Source: Parvularculaceae bacterium
Lineage (GTDB): Bacteria; Pseudomonadota; Alphaproteobacteria; Caulobacterales; Parvularculaceae
Assembly: GCA_021776465.1 (NCBI GenBank)
Contig: JAJFFU010000113.1
Location: forward strand, 84,772 to 148,771
DNA: 64,000 bases
Direction of reading: 5' to 3'
The notes under the pieces are model-generated. The model saw only the letters and a list, made by a program, of their open reading frames with translations, was not told where the DNA came from and did no database searches. Positions 19,089-27,095 of the stretch are shown piece after piece (within the stretch, counting starts at the first letter, position 1; every line of letters starts with the position of its first letter). A program made the position numbers and the translations under genes.

Positions 19089-19403
19089 ATGAAAGTAAAA
19101 TATAGAGTTGGCAAGGTGGTGATAGATAAGAAGATGATTACGTATGATCCAAAACTCCCACCTGTAGCAGAAAAGTTTGTATCTGTTGTTCCATACTACA
19201 AGAAGGGAAGCGAGAAGGATGTTTTGTTCAACACACCGGAAGAAGTGGAGGCATACGTCACCAAGAATCTCGTCCCGCTCAAAGAGAAGTGTGAATACAC
19301 GAACATTAAATGTTATGTTGATACAATGGAAGAGAGTGATGATGAAAAATTTTCGGATGATTTTGGAGATTGGGGCGCGTTCGATCAATCGGACGATTTT
19401 TAA
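19089..19403 (+). CDS. hypothetical protein
   Basis: ORF with RBS aaaggaga. Confidence 0.6.
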   Translation: MKVKYRVGKVVIDKKMITYDPKLPPVAEKFVSVVPYYKKGSEKDVLFNTPEEVEAYVTKNLVPLKEKCEYTNIKCYVDTMEESDDEKFSDDFGDWGAFDQSDDF

Positions 19404-19409
19404 ATATAT

Positions 19410-19485
19410 TGCCCTATGGTGTAACGGATTAGCATAAGTGTCTTTGAAGCATTTGGAGAAAGTTCGACTCTTTCTGGGGCTACCA
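19410..19485 (+). tRNA. tRNA-Gln(UUG)
   Basis: AC loop CTTTGAA, T-arm GAAAG TTCGACT CTTTC, CCA. Confidence 0.8.
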
Positions 19486-19492
19486 ACAACAT

Positions 19493-19562
19493 AGGGGTCA
19501 GCACTGGGTGCAGGATAGCCTCCAAAGCTATTGTCGGTGGAGTTCGATTCTCTGGTCCCCTG
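19493..19562 (+). tRNA. tRNA-Trp(CCA) with truncated D-arm
   Basis: acceptor AGGGG../..CCCCT, G73, D-arm GCAC-TGG-GTGC, AC arm ATAGC CTCCAAA GCTAT. Confidence 0.75.
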
Positions 19563-19581
19563 TTATAAAGGAGAAAAAAAA

Positions 19582-19806
19582 ATGATTGAATCAATGGAAG
19601 ATTTGGAAGAAGGAATGCGATTTGAATTTCCTGAAGGGAAGAATATTCATTGGGACGGATCTGATTACGAATGGGTGGAGTTAGAAAATATGCGAGATCA
19701 AACATTCCATCTCAAATATAAAATCAGGGGCAAGCGTGCTAGTGTTTGGATGTTGGTTAGTGCAAAATTTCTTTGGGCAGAACTACAGCATTACGACTGG
19801 AGTTAA
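19582..19806 (+). CDS. small hypothetical protein (EDLEEGMRFEF type)
   Basis: RBS aaggag; N-term similar to 49-58 kb paralogs. Confidence 0.6.
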   Translation: MIESMEDLEEGMRFEFPEGKNIHWDGSDYEWVELENMRDQTFHLKYKIRGKRASVWMLVSAKFLWAELQHYDWS

Positions 19807-19812
19807 GCAAGC

Positions 19813-19885
19813 GGGGATGTAGCTAAGTGGTAAGGCATCAGACTGTCTATCTGAGAATTCGCGGGTTCGAATCCCGTCATCCTCT
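19813..19885 (+). tRNA. tRNA-Asp(GUC)
   Basis: acceptor GGGGATG/CATCCTC, AC loop CTGTCTA, T-arm GCGGG TTCGAAT CCCGT. Confidence 0.8.
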
Positions 19886-19890
19886 TTATT

Positions 19891-19962
19891 GCGGTGTAAC
19901 GAATATCATTGGTCTGACATTGCCTAGGTGTGGCCAGTGGGGAGGAGATACCCACCGCTTTT
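19891..19962 (+). ncRNA. hairpin-closed element between two tRNAs (degenerate tRNA or terminator-like RNA)
   Basis: GCGGTG...CACCGC followed by TTTT; no canonical T-loop. Confidence 0.3.
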
Positions 19963-19964
19963 AC

Positions 19965-20038
19965 AGACCTATAGTGTAACAGCAGCACGCGGGCCTCTGA
20001 CGCCTTCAGCCTTGGTGCAAATCCAGGTAGGTCTGCCA
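19965..20038 (+). tRNA. tRNA-Gln(CUG)
   Basis: acceptor AGACCTA/TAGGTCT, AC loop CTCTGAC, T-loop TGCAAAT, CCA. Confidence 0.75.
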
Positions 20039-20053
20039 TAAAAGGAGAATGTC

Positions 20054-20491
20054 ATGAAAGTGTTCACGGGACAAGTAAAGACAGTGGTTCAGATTGAACG
20101 CCTGGAAGAAAAGCGTCGTTCTCTGGGACAGCAACAGCAAACGTTGGAAACTCTTATTAGGGATATTCGTCCAAAGGGGTCAAGACGTTGGTGTGCAGCT
20201 AAGGATCGTATTGATCAAAATCTAGCTGAACTACATGCTGTAAAGAAAAGAATTAAGAAACTGAAGGATAAGCAGGGGAAGAAGATTAGACCTTTGGTGA
20301 CAGAGCATGCACTTGTTCGGTATATTGAACGGGCTCTTGATATTGATGTTGAAAAAGTGAGGAAGGAAATTCTTGATGAACGTTGCCTTGAATTGATGGG
20401 ACAACTAAACTATACAAATGCAGAATATCCTACAAAGAGAGGATATACAGTGGTGCTGCGTGATGGTAAGATTGTGACAGTGAAGGGGTGA
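20054..20491 (+). CDS. hypothetical protein with N-terminal coiled coil
   Basis: 145 aa, RBS aaaggag. Confidence 0.6.
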   Translation: MKVFTGQVKTVVQIERLEEKRRSLGQQQQTLETLIRDIRPKGSRRWCAAKDRIDQNLAELHAVKKRIKKLKDKQGKKIRPLVTEHALVRYIERALDIDVEKVRKEILDERCLELMGQLNYTNAEYPTKRGYTVVLRDGKIVTVKG

Positions 20492-20494
20492 AAA

Positions 20495-20584
20495 GGAAGG
20501 GCAAGCCAATAGGAGGTGGCCACGGATTTGAAATCCGCTCGGAGAGAGAGACTCGTGCCGGTTCGACTCCGGCTCCTTCCGCCA
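20495..20584 (+). tRNA. tRNA-Ser(UGA)
   Basis: acceptor GGAAGGG/TCCTTCC, AC loop TTTGAAA, long variable arm, T-arm GCCGG TTCGACT CCGGC, GCCA. Confidence 0.85.
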
Positions 20585-20592
20585 GAATTATG

Positions 20593-20621
20593 TGGACAAA
20601 CTAAGAAATGTGGAGTATACT
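20593..20621 (+). promoter_or_regulatory. sigma70-like promoter
   Basis: TGGACA-N17-TATACT. Confidence 0.7.
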
Positions 20622-20640
20622 TTAAAAAGGAGATAGAAAT

Positions 20641-21045
20641 ATGAATGATGAAAAGGGATGTTTGCTGCCATCTTTGGCATCGGTTGTTGTTGGGATTTTG
20701 ATTCTTGTACTAGCATTTGGGGTTCCGCACTACCGCGTGTATTCTATGGAGCTAGATGGTAAGGCTCAGCTTGAATCGGCTAAGTGGGAACGACAGATTC
20801 AGATCGAAGATGCTAAGGCTAAGCTAGAGAGTGCAAAGATGTTTGCTGATGCTGAAGTGGAGCGTGCAAAGGGTGTGGCTAAGGCCAATAAAATTATTGG
20901 TGATAGCTTGAATGGAAATGAGGCCTACCTCCGCTACCTCTGGATTCAGGGGTTGCAGGATGGAAGCAGCGAAGTAATTTACATAGCCACGGAAGCAGGG
21001 TTGCCAATTCTTGAGGCTAATAGGTTGAAAAAGGGAGGAAAGTAA
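20641..21045 (+). CDS. membrane protein, prohibitin/SPFH-like C-terminus
   Basis: TM then helical repeat and AKANKIIGDSLNGNEAYLRYLWIQGL. Confidence 0.55.
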   Translation: MNDEKGCLLPSLASVVVGILILVLAFGVPHYRVYSMELDGKAQLESAKWERQIQIEDAKAKLESAKMFADAEVERAKGVAKANKIIGDSLNGNEAYLRYLWIQGLQDGSSEVIYIATEAGLPILEANRLKKGGK

Positions 21046-21046
21046 G

Positions 21047-21532
21047 ATGAGTGAAATAGAAATGACAAAAAAGGAAAAAGACAAAGAGCGGGCAAAAGAA
21101 GGAGCTTATGTTCATGTCAGAGTAATTGTTTTGAATAACGTACAACATGATATTAGGTATGATTTAGTGGACAATCAATATTACGCAATGACCACTAACC
21201 CTCGCGCAAGAGTAGATATACTTGGCTCAGATGATGTAGAGCAGCTAATTGACGACCTGTATGAGTATTATGGGCTAGATGATGAAGGAAACAAGGTAGA
21301 GGTAGAGGTAGCCAAAATCTTCTTCGGAGAAGTGTCAGTTAAGGAAGGCCAGAGATACAAGGGAGAGGGTGATATATTTACCGTTGTTGAACTTACTAAG
21401 TTTTATACTAATTATAAGGTAGGTGGGTTTATCATGAAATACAGGTGGGATACTGGCGATGAATTGACTATCACTCTAGGGTATGCAATAGAAGTATTTT
21501 CTAAAGGTTTTTGTTTGGAAGAGGACGTGTAA
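21047..21532 (+). CDS. hypothetical protein
   Basis: ORF in operon. Confidence 0.6.
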   Translation: MSEIEMTKKEKDKERAKEGAYVHVRVIVLNNVQHDIRYDLVDNQYYAMTTNPRARVDILGSDDVEQLIDDLYEYYGLDDEGNKVEVEVAKIFFGEVSVKEGQRYKGEGDIFTVVELTKFYTNYKVGGFIMKYRWDTGDELTITLGYAIEVFSKGFCLEEDV

Positions 21533-21732
21533 TGCCTACGAAGAAAATTAGAGGTTTGCCAGAATACGACAAGGAAGGGATGAGGCAGATTGATATGGAA
21601 GAAATCTGCCGCGACCCAGAGCATAACCCTCCTAGCATGATGGTGTACCCTCCTGGTGTATATGAACATACGTGCCCTAGGTGCGAAGAGAAGAAGACTT
21701 TTACAGTGCGGCCAGTACTGATGGGGATGTGA
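21532..21732 (+). CDS. small zinc-ribbon-like protein
   Basis: HTCPRCEEKKTF. Confidence 0.65.
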   Translation: MPTKKIRGLPEYDKEGMRQIDMEEICRDPEHNPPSMMVYPPGVYEHTCPRCEEKKTFTVRPVLMGM

Positions 21733-21735
21733 AAA

Positions 21736-22290
21736 ATGCTTTGGTTTTTTAGCGACCCACATTTTGATCACGCAAACATCATTAAATATTGTAATCGTCC
21801 ATTCAAGCATAAAGATGAAATGAATGATGCTATTATACAAAACATTAATGATAGGGTGAGCAAGGATGACGAATTGTATTGCCTGGGTGATTGGGCTTTT
21901 GGTTCTCGCAAGACATTGCTTCAACGATCACAAGTGTTTCTCAATAGAATTCACTGCAAAAATGTAACACTGATCAAAGGCAATCACGATGTTAGAGAAC
22001 AAAAAGAAATTTTCCCTCGTTTCTATGATATGTATACAGTGAAGGTGAGAGAGGGTGGAGAAAAGAAAAACATTGTCTTGTGCCACTATCCTCTTAGGGC
22101 ATGGGATAAACAGCACCACGGAGCATTTCAAATTTTTGGCCATTGTCACGGCAATTTGCCTGATGATAGAAAACTTTGGTCGTTTGATGTTGGGCTTGAC
22201 TGCCACGGCATGGTGCCGCTGAGCTATGATGACGTAAAGGAAATTATGAGCCATAAGGAGCCACTAACCGATGTCAGAGGAAGAGGTTAA
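21736..22290 (+). CDS. calcineurin-like metallophosphoesterase
   Basis: FFSDPHFDH, LGDWAFG, KGNHD, LCHYP, FGHCHG motifs. Confidence 0.9.
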   Translation: MLWFFSDPHFDHANIIKYCNRPFKHKDEMNDAIIQNINDRVSKDDELYCLGDWAFGSRKTLLQRSQVFLNRIHCKNVTLIKGNHDVREQKEIFPRFYDMYTVKVREGGEKKNIVLCHYPLRAWDKQHHGAFQIFGHCHGNLPDDRKLWSFDVGLDCHGMVPLSYDDVKEIMSHKEPLTDVRGRG

Positions 22291-22666
22291 GTTTGAAACT
22301 TTTAGTTTGTCAGAAATTCTAAATGTTGTTACAGAGCTTCCAGTATTTACACCAGGAAGGTTTATAGATATGAGTCCAGTGTGCTCAGCAGCGATGGGAT
22401 TTCCTGTTGATTCTGACTACCTCAGATATCATTATTATCAGGCTGTTAGAGATTATCTTCTGAATGAAAATGCAGATACTGCTCAGCTTCGTAATATTAC
22501 ATCTAATGATATTAGATTTTTGTTTAAGATGGTTGATGGAAAGAATCCTGAAATTCAAATGGAGCAGGCTAAGAAGTGGATGATGCTTGTAAAGGATATT
22601 TACAATTTGAAAAACAGTTATGAAGTTTTGGTAGGAGAATGTATAAAGGAGTATCCAGCAGCATGA
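22271..22666 (+). CDS. hypothetical protein
   Basis: 131 aa ORF. Confidence 0.55.
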   Translation: MSEEEVKFETFSLSEILNVVTELPVFTPGRFIDMSPVCSAAMGFPVDSDYLRYHYYQAVRDYLLNENADTAQLRNITSNDIRFLFKMVDGKNPEIQMEQAKKWMMLVKDIYNLKNSYEVLVGECIKEYPAA

Positions 22667-22851
22667 GAGGTATTAAAGATTCTTCATGGGAACAAGTGGC
22701 TGTCTTACCCGAATTACAGACAAACGGCCGGCATGTACATGGATATGTTTACGCTATCGATACTCTTGGCCGCATGTTTCGTTCAAACACTACGATTGGT
22801 GGCGGCTGGAAGAGAGTAGAAGACCCTCCTGATGTAGAAGTAGCAGAATAA
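22663..22851 (+). CDS. hypothetical protein
   Basis: ATG overlapping upstream stop. Confidence 0.5.
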   Translation: MRGIKDSSWEQVAVLPELQTNGRHVHGYVYAIDTLGRMFRSNTTIGGGWKRVEDPPDVEVAE

Positions 22852-22855
22852 GAGT

Positions 22856-22929
22856 GACGTCTTGGCAGAATGGTCATGCGCCGGGTTGCAACCCCGGAGA
22901 AGGATAAGGGTTCGATTCCCCCAGGCGTC
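22856..22929 (+). tRNA. tRNA-Cys(GCA) with 4-nt irregularity in the T-stem
   Basis: acceptor GACGTCT/AGGCGTC, AC arm CCGGG TTGCAAC CCCGG, T-arm GG-ATAA-GGG TTCGATT CCCCC. Confidence 0.75.
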
Positions 22930-22933
22930 TTAT

Positions 22934-22999
22934 AGCGGGCCAGGATGTAAGGCGCGGGATAGACACGTTCCGAGATGCCGCCTGGGTGTCCCCGCTTTT
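22934..22999 (+). ncRNA. hairpin-closed element between two tRNAs
   Basis: AGCGGG...CCCGCT-TTTT; inner GACAC/GTGTC; no canonical T-loop. Confidence 0.3.
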
Positions 23000-23001
23000 A
23001 T

Positions 23002-23072
23002 ACGCCACCCGATGATTCGGCTTAGACGCTACGAACGTTTTTTGATAGGTTTAATTCCTATGTGGTGTGCCA
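23002..23072 (+). tRNA. tRNA-Arg(ACG) with truncated D-arm
   Basis: acceptor ACGCCAC/GTGGTGT, D-arm CCGA-TGAT-TCGG, AC arm AGACG CTACGAA CGTTT, T-arm ATAGG TTTAATT CCTAT, CCA. Confidence 0.7.
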
Positions 23073-23084
23073 TAAGGAGAAATT

Positions 23085-23258
23085 ATGGAACATTGTCCTG
23101 AGTGTGGAGAAGAAACTGTGTGCTATAGAAGAAGGGTTAAAGGTTTTTTGATTGCCATCCCTCTTTTGCATTGCCAACACTGTTTGTGGACAGAGCATGA
23201 CCCTCCAGAGAATAGTAATTTAGTTTATGAAGAAGGAGATAGGTATGAGTTGGACTAA
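23085..23258 (+). CDS. small zinc-ribbon protein (57 aa)
   Basis: MEHCPECGEETVCYRR...LHCQHCLW read directly; RBS aaggaga. Confidence 0.65.
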   Translation: MEHCPECGEETVCYRRRVKGFLIAIPLLHCQHCLWTEHDPPENSNLVYEEGDRYELD

Positions 23259-23387
23259 AACTAAGCTCTATTAATTGTTCTGTTTCTAAAATTTGGGGTA
23301 GCAGGCGTCACTTTGAGATGAATCTAGAATATATGCTCTTAGAAACCACCTTCTATTAAACGACAAACCGTCATGTGCCCCTAATAT

Positions 23388-23464
23388 GGTGCTTGAAGCC
23401 GATAGGTGAGGCGACAGGTTGTGAGCCTGTTTGTAGTACGGTTCGAATCCGACCAAGCACCCCA
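23388..23464 (+). tRNA. tRNA-His(GUG) with G-1 and a 1-nt T-stem bulge
   Basis: gGTGCTTG/CAAGCAC-C-CCA, AC arm ACAGG TTGTGAG CCTGT, T-stem GT(A)CGG/CCGAC. Confidence 0.8.
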
Positions 23465-23483
23465 AAATAAAATGGTTTTTCTC

Positions 23484-23512
23484 TTGAAATAGAGAGCATT
23501 ATGGTGTATTCT
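23484..23512 (+). promoter_or_regulatory. sigma70-like promoter
   Basis: TTGAAA-N17-TATTCT. Confidence 0.65.
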
Positions 23513-23533
23513 TTATGTACAGGAGGAAGGACA

Positions 23534-24184
23534 ATGATGAGTAGCATCGACAGACCGTGGGGAAATCTAGATACAATCATTCTTGTTTTGGTGATTCTAT
23601 CCGTGCTCTTCGTGTGTATTCCTAGCGCGTACGCAGCACCACCCGGGCAACACGTGCCAGAGGTGGGGGATGGGCATGTAGAATACTTGCCTAACAAGAT
23701 GTGGAATAGGCGATACCTACACAAGATTCAGAAGAAATATACGCCAGCTAACCGATACAAAATCGCATTCAATGTTTTGCATCGATGTGAGCTTGACAAT
23801 AAATCCCTGCACGAGCTTGTCACTCTCCTAGGGGACAGGAAGTGGAGGGTGAGGCAGAAGGCGACAAAAGAATTGTGTCAGCGTGCAGGGGCATGGCTCC
23901 CCATCCTTGAAAAGATGGTGGCACACGAAGACCCAGAGATTGCTTGGCGTGTGAAGTATGTAGTGAAGGTGCTCAGAGAATCAATGTACGGCACTGTAGA
24001 AACGTGGGCAATTAGGATTATGCTACAAACGTATGCAAACTCAGTAATGAATGGCAACAAAAAGATGGTGGAGGAAACAAAAGTGGCCCTACATAACTAT
24101 GTTAAGCATAGCGGAAATGTGAAGAGGAAAAGAGACATCCTTCTTTACATCATCAATGTGGCCAAATTGAAAGATAAGAAATAA
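23534..24184 (+). CDS. exported/membrane-anchored protein with HEAT-like repeats
   Basis: signal/TM segment ending AYAAPPG; LLGDRKWRVRQKATKEL repeat. Confidence 0.6.
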   Translation: MMSSIDRPWGNLDTIILVLVILSVLFVCIPSAYAAPPGQHVPEVGDGHVEYLPNKMWNRRYLHKIQKKYTPANRYKIAFNVLHRCELDNKSLHELVTLLGDRKWRVRQKATKELCQRAGAWLPILEKMVAHEDPEIAWRVKYVVKVLRESMYGTVETWAIRIMLQTYANSVMNGNKKMVEETKVALHNYVKHSGNVKRKRDILLYIINVAKLKDKK

Positions 24185-24197
24185 TTGGAGAGAGAGT

Positions 24198-24596
24198 ATG
24201 CCTTCCGAGCGTAAGATTCGCCTAGAGTGTCACGAAGGAACGAGCAACAAATTTTATGTTGTTTGTATAAACCAAGAAGTGAATGGTACGTGGACAGTGG
24301 GGACGGGATATGGGGCAATTGGTAATCGTGCCAGACTTGATTTCGATGACAATGATGGAACAGGATATACATACAACGAAGCCTGGCGCAAGTACGAAAA
24401 GATTGTGTATTCCAAAAAGAGAAAGGGGTATGAAGAAGTGGCTTGGGAAAAGATCCCTCGGTTCGCTAATTCAGACAAAGTAAAGTCAGGCCCTGCTGTA
24501 ACGCCTACTCTCAAAGAAACCATCATGGATGATACCCCGAAGGATGATGTTTTCAAATTTGGAGGCAAGCAGGGCAAGAGGAGATTGAGGTTATAG
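24198..24596 (+). CDS. WGR-like domain protein
   Basis: NKFYVVCINQEVNGTWTVGTGYGAIGNRARL; basic tail FKFGGKQGKRRLRL. Confidence 0.6.
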   Translation: MPSERKIRLECHEGTSNKFYVVCINQEVNGTWTVGTGYGAIGNRARLDFDDNDGTGYTYNEAWRKYEKIVYSKKRKGYEEVAWEKIPRFANSDKVKSGPAVTPTLKETIMDDTPKDDVFKFGGKQGKRRLRL

Positions 24597-24609
24597 TTGA
24601 CAAAAGAGG

Positions 24610-24638
24610 TTGAAAACATTGAAGGTGTAGGGTATACT
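24610..24638 (+). promoter_or_regulatory. sigma70-like promoter
   Basis: TTGAAA-N17-TATACT. Confidence 0.75.
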
Positions 24639-24655
24639 TTAACAGAGGCGTAAAT

Positions 24656-24850
24656 ATGGAGAATACAATGATTCCTACTGTCGAAAGTTTGAAGGATTTG
24701 AAGTTGAAGGAATGGGTGAAGGGGTTTAAGGTGAATCAAGATATTGTAGCTCATGAATTGCTAGCCAACCTCACGCTTGGTATTGTTATCATTGGCGCAT
24801 GTATTTGCCTGATCCCGTTCGTTGCTATTATTTCTGCTCTTGATAGGTAG
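24656..24850 (+). CDS. small membrane protein
   Basis: C-terminal TM. Confidence 0.55.
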   Translation: MENTMIPTVESLKDLKLKEWVKGFKVNQDIVAHELLANLTLGIVIIGACICLIPFVAIISALDR

Positions 24851-24857
24851 AATCAAA

Positions 24858-24954
24858 GCAAGAGATCCCACAGGAGGGGCGTGACGACGGTCATGAAGTA
24901 GGTTCGATTCCTACAAACCATGGTGGTGTTCGGGTTCAATCCCCGACCTCTTGC
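24858..24954 (+). tRNA. tRNA-like element with two T-arm-like hairpins
   Basis: outer GCAAGAG/CTCTTGC and CGGG TTCAATC CCCG; internal GTAGG TTCGATT CCTAC. Confidence 0.4.
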
Positions 24955-24961
24955 TATAATT

Positions 24962-25036
24962 AGGCGGCTAGCTCAATGGAAGAGCACGGCGCTTACATCG
25001 CCGGGGTACCCGGATCAAAACCGGGGTCGCCTACCA
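24962..25036 (+). tRNA. tRNA-Val(UAC)
   Basis: acceptor AGGCGGC/GTCGCCT, AC arm CGGCG CTTACAT CGCCG, T-stem CCCGG/CCGGG, CCA. Confidence 0.85.
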
Positions 25037-25086
25037 GGTATTAATGTATTAATGTGTTGTTAATTAAAAATGAAAAGGAGGGGGAA

Positions 25087-25866
25087 ATGGAATCAGTAGT
25101 TGAAACACGTACTTTGCGAGATGGGAGCAAGCACAATGTGAAGTTGATGGATATTGGCAATATGAAAGTGGGAGATAGGTATGTTTTGGATGGCGGTGAA
25201 GTGTACCATATTGTCAATATAAAACTGACTCCTGAAATCAGAATCTGTGTCGAGAGTGAAAACTCTAAGTATGGTCATACATTCAGAAATGCGAGTATCA
25301 AAAGATACTTAATTGTTGAGGAGAAGCCTGAGATAGAAGAGGGAGAGGGTGTTGATAAGTTTGAAAATGAGCTAAAGGAAAATATTTACAAATTCAACAA
25401 GAAGCGCGAAGATTTGATGTTTAACCTTCTAGAACTTGATGTATGTGATGAGTCGCGTATTGTTGTTAAGCATGATGTGGTATTGGGTGGGCTACATGTT
25501 AGGTATGAAAACGACTTTAATGGCACTGTAGAAAATCTTAAACTGTATACAATTGTCGAGTTTTCGTCGGCGATTAAAGCAGCAATGATGGAACGTGATA
25601 AGCGAGTTGTTCCTCCTGAGCCAGAAGTGAAATATGTTATGAAAAAGGAGAGAGATCTGAAGATGGGCGACACGTTTTCTTATCCAAATAGTGAGAACAT
25701 TTTCGTTTTCATTCCAAAAATTAATGGAAAGGACGCTCTGTGCATTAAGAATGGATCAGCCGGCAAAGTGGTAGGCGAATTTTACATAGTAACAAAATTT
25801 TCTTTTGCCGAGAATGTTTACATTCACAACTCAGAAACTCTTGAGAAGGTAGTGGAAGAAGAATAA
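25087..25866 (+). CDS. hypothetical protein with two MKxGDxF/Y-type segments
   Basis: NMKVGDRYVLDGGE and LKMGDTFSYPNSE. Confidence 0.6.
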   Translation: MESVVETRTLRDGSKHNVKLMDIGNMKVGDRYVLDGGEVYHIVNIKLTPEIRICVESENSKYGHTFRNASIKRYLIVEEKPEIEEGEGVDKFENELKENIYKFNKKREDLMFNLLELDVCDESRIVVKHDVVLGGLHVRYENDFNGTVENLKLYTIVEFSSAIKAAMMERDKRVVPPEPEVKYVMKKERDLKMGDTFSYPNSENIFVFIPKINGKDALCIKNGSAGKVVGEFYIVTKFSFAENVYIHNSETLEKVVEEE

Positions 25867-25964
25867 CACGAATCGAGAGTCGTACACCGGACGTAGATAG
25901 CGATGGCTAACAAGCTGGAGACAAACCAGTAGACATACAGGTGTGGACAAGCGGAGAGACGCTA

Positions 25965-26046
25965 GGTTGGCATGGGGTGATTTCCCGAATGGTGAAAAGG
26001 AAGAGTCCCTTCCTGAAGTGGTTCAATTCCACAACATATGTCAACC
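25965..26046 (+). ncRNA. tRNA-like/structured element
   Basis: GGTTGGCATG pairs with CATATGTCAACC; T-arm-like GTGG TTCAATT CCAC; no canonical anticodon arm. Confidence 0.35.
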
Positions 26047-26052
26047 GCTTTC

Positions 26053-26123
26053 GGGGATATGGTGAAAAGGGCTCACGTTGCCTTTGCAAGGCAAAGTTCT
26101 CAGTTCGATTCTGAGTTTCTCCA
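26053..26123 (+). tRNA. tRNA-Ala(UGC)
   Basis: AC arm TTGCC TTTGCAA GGCAA, T-arm CTCAG TTCGATT CTGAG. Confidence 0.8.
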
Positions 26124-26194
26124 CAAGTATAGTGTAGGCAAGGAGTTATATAAATGTTTTCACATGACGATAGCAAACATAAAAGGAGTATGAC

Positions 26195-26455
26195 ATGAGC
26201 GAAGAAAAGAAAGTAATTCCCATCCTTGTTCCAAATTTTATTATCCTAATGACAGCCTTTTTGATTTCAATCTTCACAGGGTATTCTGATGCCATTGGGA
26301 TTCCAAGTGCTCAGGCGGCGGATATTGTAACTTCTGTTGGGGTTGTTGTAGTGTTTATCTGTGGAATGGGAGTGGGCGCAATAGCATTTTGTTTTGGCAT
26401 AGAATGGGCTTTTGATCGGGCATTGGCTGAGATTAAAGTGTTGCTAGGTAAATAA
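26195..26455 (+). CDS. membrane protein (paralog of 29352-29768)
   Basis: SIFTGYSDAIGIP shared with SIFTGHSEHIGIP. Confidence 0.65.
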   Translation: MSEEKKVIPILVPNFIILMTAFLISIFTGYSDAIGIPSAQAADIVTSVGVVVVFICGMGVGAIAFCFGIEWAFDRALAEIKVLLGK

Positions 26456-26625
26456 TGCCATTTGAAGATCCAAAACCAGGCGATATCCTAGAACACACTT
26501 GTAGGAAATGTGGCACCAAAACCAAAATGACAGTGGGTGAATTTGTAGCTCTTGATGAGGATGGTAAAAAACACTGCCTAAACTGTCAATGTAAGCCAGG
26601 AAGCACAATAAAAAGAGGAGTCTGA
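26455..26625 (+). CDS. small zinc-ribbon protein (56 aa)
   Basis: HTCRKCGTKTKM...KHCLNCQC read directly. Confidence 0.6.
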   Translation: MPFEDPKPGDILEHTCRKCGTKTKMTVGEFVALDEDGKKHCLNCQCKPGSTIKRGV

Positions 26626-26626
26626 T

Positions 26627-26809
26627 ATGAAAGCTCTTGTATTGGCTAGTAAGGAAGAAGTGGCCGGATACCGCAAAGAGGCTGAGTCTATTTATACGCA
26701 TATAATGTTTGGCAGTGCAAGGGGTTGTGCTAGGCTTGCCGTAATGGAGTTCCAAGCTAATAAAGAGGGCAAGACAATCTACGAATGTATGGTAGGAAGA
26801 GATGGCTAA
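26627..26809 (+). CDS. hypothetical protein
   Basis: coupled ORF. Confidence 0.5.
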   Translation: MKALVLASKEEVAGYRKEAESIYTHIMFGSARGCARLAVMEFQANKEGKTIYECMVGRDG

Positions 26810-27095
26810 GAAAGAATGGTGCAGAGAAAAAGATAGCGAAAGCACATTTCTGTATGAATTTGGCGGCGTAGCGCTTAGGTATATGCCTGATGTGGGAAGA
26901 CACCCGTATTTGCAGAAAATCTTAAAAAATGAAGGCATTGCTACACCTAAACTTATCAAGTGTCCAGATTGCGGTAAGAAGCACAGGGCTAAGTATTCTC
27001 TAAAAGGAGACTATTACGATGGGTTTTACTACGTATGTCTGCCAGCACACAAGAAGAGGGTGAAGAAGAAAAAGAGAGAGAGCAAGCGACAGTGA
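26802..27095 (+). CDS. zinc-ribbon protein, tandem paralog 1
   Basis: KEWCREKDS...KCPDCGKKH...LPAHKKRVKKKK. Confidence 0.65.
   Translation: MAKKEWCREKDSESTFLYEFGGVALRYMPDVGRHPYLQKILKNEGIATPKLIKCPDCGKKHRAKYSLKGDYYDGFYYVCLPAHKKRVKKKKRESKRQ

Noticed and set aside
22862-23101. ORF 22862-23101 (+)
   Set aside because: It runs through tRNA-Cys, a structured element and tRNA-Arg; Arg-rich nonsense translation.
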